DNA from: Zygnema cylindricum
Lineage: Eukaryota; Streptophyta; Zygnematophyceae; Zygnematales; Zygnemataceae
Length of the DNA: 62,000 nt
NCBI GenBank assembly: GCA_037447655.1
Contig: JBBHKE010001526.1
Location: forward strand, 1 to 62,000
Direction: 5' to 3'
Under the pieces are notes generated by a model. It was not told the DNA's origin, did not search any database, and was given only the letters and a program-made list of their open reading frames with translations. The position numbers and the translations under genes are program-made. This document shows positions 61,406 to 62,000 of this stretch, one piece after another; within the stretch, counting starts at the first letter, position 1, and the number at the start of each line of letters is the position of its first letter.

Positions 61406-62000
61406 ATGGAGGACACAGAATTGCAGGTTATGGGCCCAACCTCTAGGGTGCCCACCTTCAATGGATCTGGGTTCATCTATTCGGAAGCCATGATGATGGG
61501 AGCTTTGTGTGAAAAACGATACTGGGGTATCGTCAGTGGACAAGTGAAACGTCCACCTTCGGGAACTCCACCAGGATTTGGGGGAGTAAGGTTTTCTGCA
61601 ACAACGGCTGCCTCAGCGGAGGAGACAGATGATGGGGACAGCAGTGTGTCCGAAAAGGAGAAAGGGAAGGAGACACCCCTCACTCCTATTGCCACAGTAT
61701 CGGGAACGGCGACCGTGAAGACCGTGGAGAACGATACTCAAATGTGGGAGGATGTAACATGGCTGCCAAGATTTTCATTTTGAGGCACCTCACTCAAGGT
61801 TTGGCCACTCCTCATCTTCACATTTACAAGGCAGAGGAATTGTGGGAGAGTTTGGTGGAGATTTATAGAGCTGGAACTATTCAGGAGCTCCAGTTGGCTG
61901 AGCAAAAGCTATTGAGTTACACTTACAAAGGAGGAAAGATGTTGGATTACTGTAATGATCTTTCTTGTTTGTATATGGAAATGGAAAGTGCCGGGTGGAC
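61406..62000 (+). pseudogene. Copia-H gag, N-terminal part (starts inside the LTR), frameshifted
   Basis: MEDTELQ is LTR-encoded and VMGPTS spans the primer-binding site. SRVPTFNGSGFIYSEAMMMG parallels Copia-A gag. The frame shifts near 61758 (stop at 61781-61783) and gag continues in another frame with MAAKIFILRHLTQGLATPHL and QLAEQKLLSYTYKGGKMLDY, corresponding to QLAKNKIAVYTYKGGCMDNY of Copia-A. It is incomplete at the window edge. Confidence 0.8.
61426..61440 (+). other. Copia-H primer-binding site, half-tRNA initiator Met type
   Basis: GGTTATGGGCCCAAC directly follows the LTR; 13 of the first 13 bases match the complement of the tRNA-iMet anticodon region as remembered. In frame it reads GTT ATG GGC CCA within gag, as in Copia-A. 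Confidence 0.8.

Larger units (their letters stand above)
60425..61425 (+). repeat. Copia-H 5' LTR
   Basis: 1001 bp from TGTTGAAATAAG to GACACAGAATTGCA. It contains TATAAA at 61205-61210 after CTCTCTCTAAGAGAG, an antisense tRNA-like module at 60633-60703, and the gag ATG at 61406. Confidence 0.85.
60425..62000 (+). mobile_element. Copia-H, 5' end of a copia element running off the window
   Basis: The 5' LTR is 60425-61425, followed by a primer-binding site and gag. It is of the same family as solo LTR-B. The 3' part lies beyond the window, so target duplications cannot be tested. Confidence 0.9.

Overview
This window is repeat-dominated nuclear DNA of a eukaryote, probably a streptophyte (land plant or charophyte alga). 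Three short coding islands match host genes that I recognise from plants: a terminal SF3A3/SAP61 exon, an internal exon of a triose-phosphate/nucleotide-sugar translocator-like gene, and a receptor-kinase-like terminal exon. The species cannot be fixed from sequence alone; a charophyte such as Chara would fit but is only a guess. There are no bacterial operons, rRNA genes, intact tRNA genes or CRISPR arrays. Almost every long reading frame belongs to a transposable element or a tandem repeat.

Layout. 1-13.5 kb is a nest of Ty1/copia elements. A decayed plus-strand Copia (Copia-1) is split inside its reverse transcriptase (RT) by a solo LTR (LTR-B) with near-matching 5-bp target duplications. 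LTR-B is in turn split by a truncated minus-strand Copia (Copia-C) and by an almost complete plus-strand Copia (Copia-A, 6024-12236, GAGGA target duplication, 891-bp LTRs). 13.5-15.7 kb holds a stray LTR and a 3' remnant of a minus-strand Copia (Copia-E). 15.7-18.1 kb is AT-rich with degenerate TACGG/CCGTA tracts. 18.1-22 kb is a long pyrimidine-rich satellite containing a Copia integrase fragment. 22.9-26.2 kb holds a 2.8-kb hAT transposon (8-bp target duplication, dead transposase) and a related MITE. 27-30.5 kb is a purine tract interrupted by Copia-G, which has two 480-bp LTRs and only gag plus an RNase H tail.

31.1-41.1 kb is a 15-bp minisatellite (unit close to GCGCAACATTTAYCT), about 6.4 kb in total, interrupted by Copia-F (34603-38187, target duplication TTATC). 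41.1-46.4 kb has a dispersed non-coding repeat, three identical 71-bp tandem units and a dead non-LTR retrotransposon (LINE copy 1). 46.8-50 kb has the 5' end of another Copia, a LINE tail and a second copy of the dispersed repeat. 50-53.2 kb carries the host-gene exons among GA microsatellites and a 515-bp assembly gap. 54-59.4 kb holds two copies of a LINE-derived chimeric repeat around a Tc1/mariner-like MITE and LINE copy 2, whose 943-codon frame is open although a catalytic RT Asp is missing. 60.4-62 kb is the 5' end of one more Copia (Copia-H).

Two properties recur across the Copia families. First, the primer-binding site directly after the LTR is GGTTATGGGCC(C), complementary to the anticodon region of initiator tRNA-Met (half-tRNA priming, known for Drosophila copia and yeast Ty5). 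The gag ATG lies inside the LTR, so gag reads through this site, in one frame in the A/H families and in another in the G/K families. Second, the LTRs of the A, B/H, C, E and F elements carry a tRNA-like module with A- and B-box-like motifs, always antisense to the LTR and about 150-280 bp from its start.
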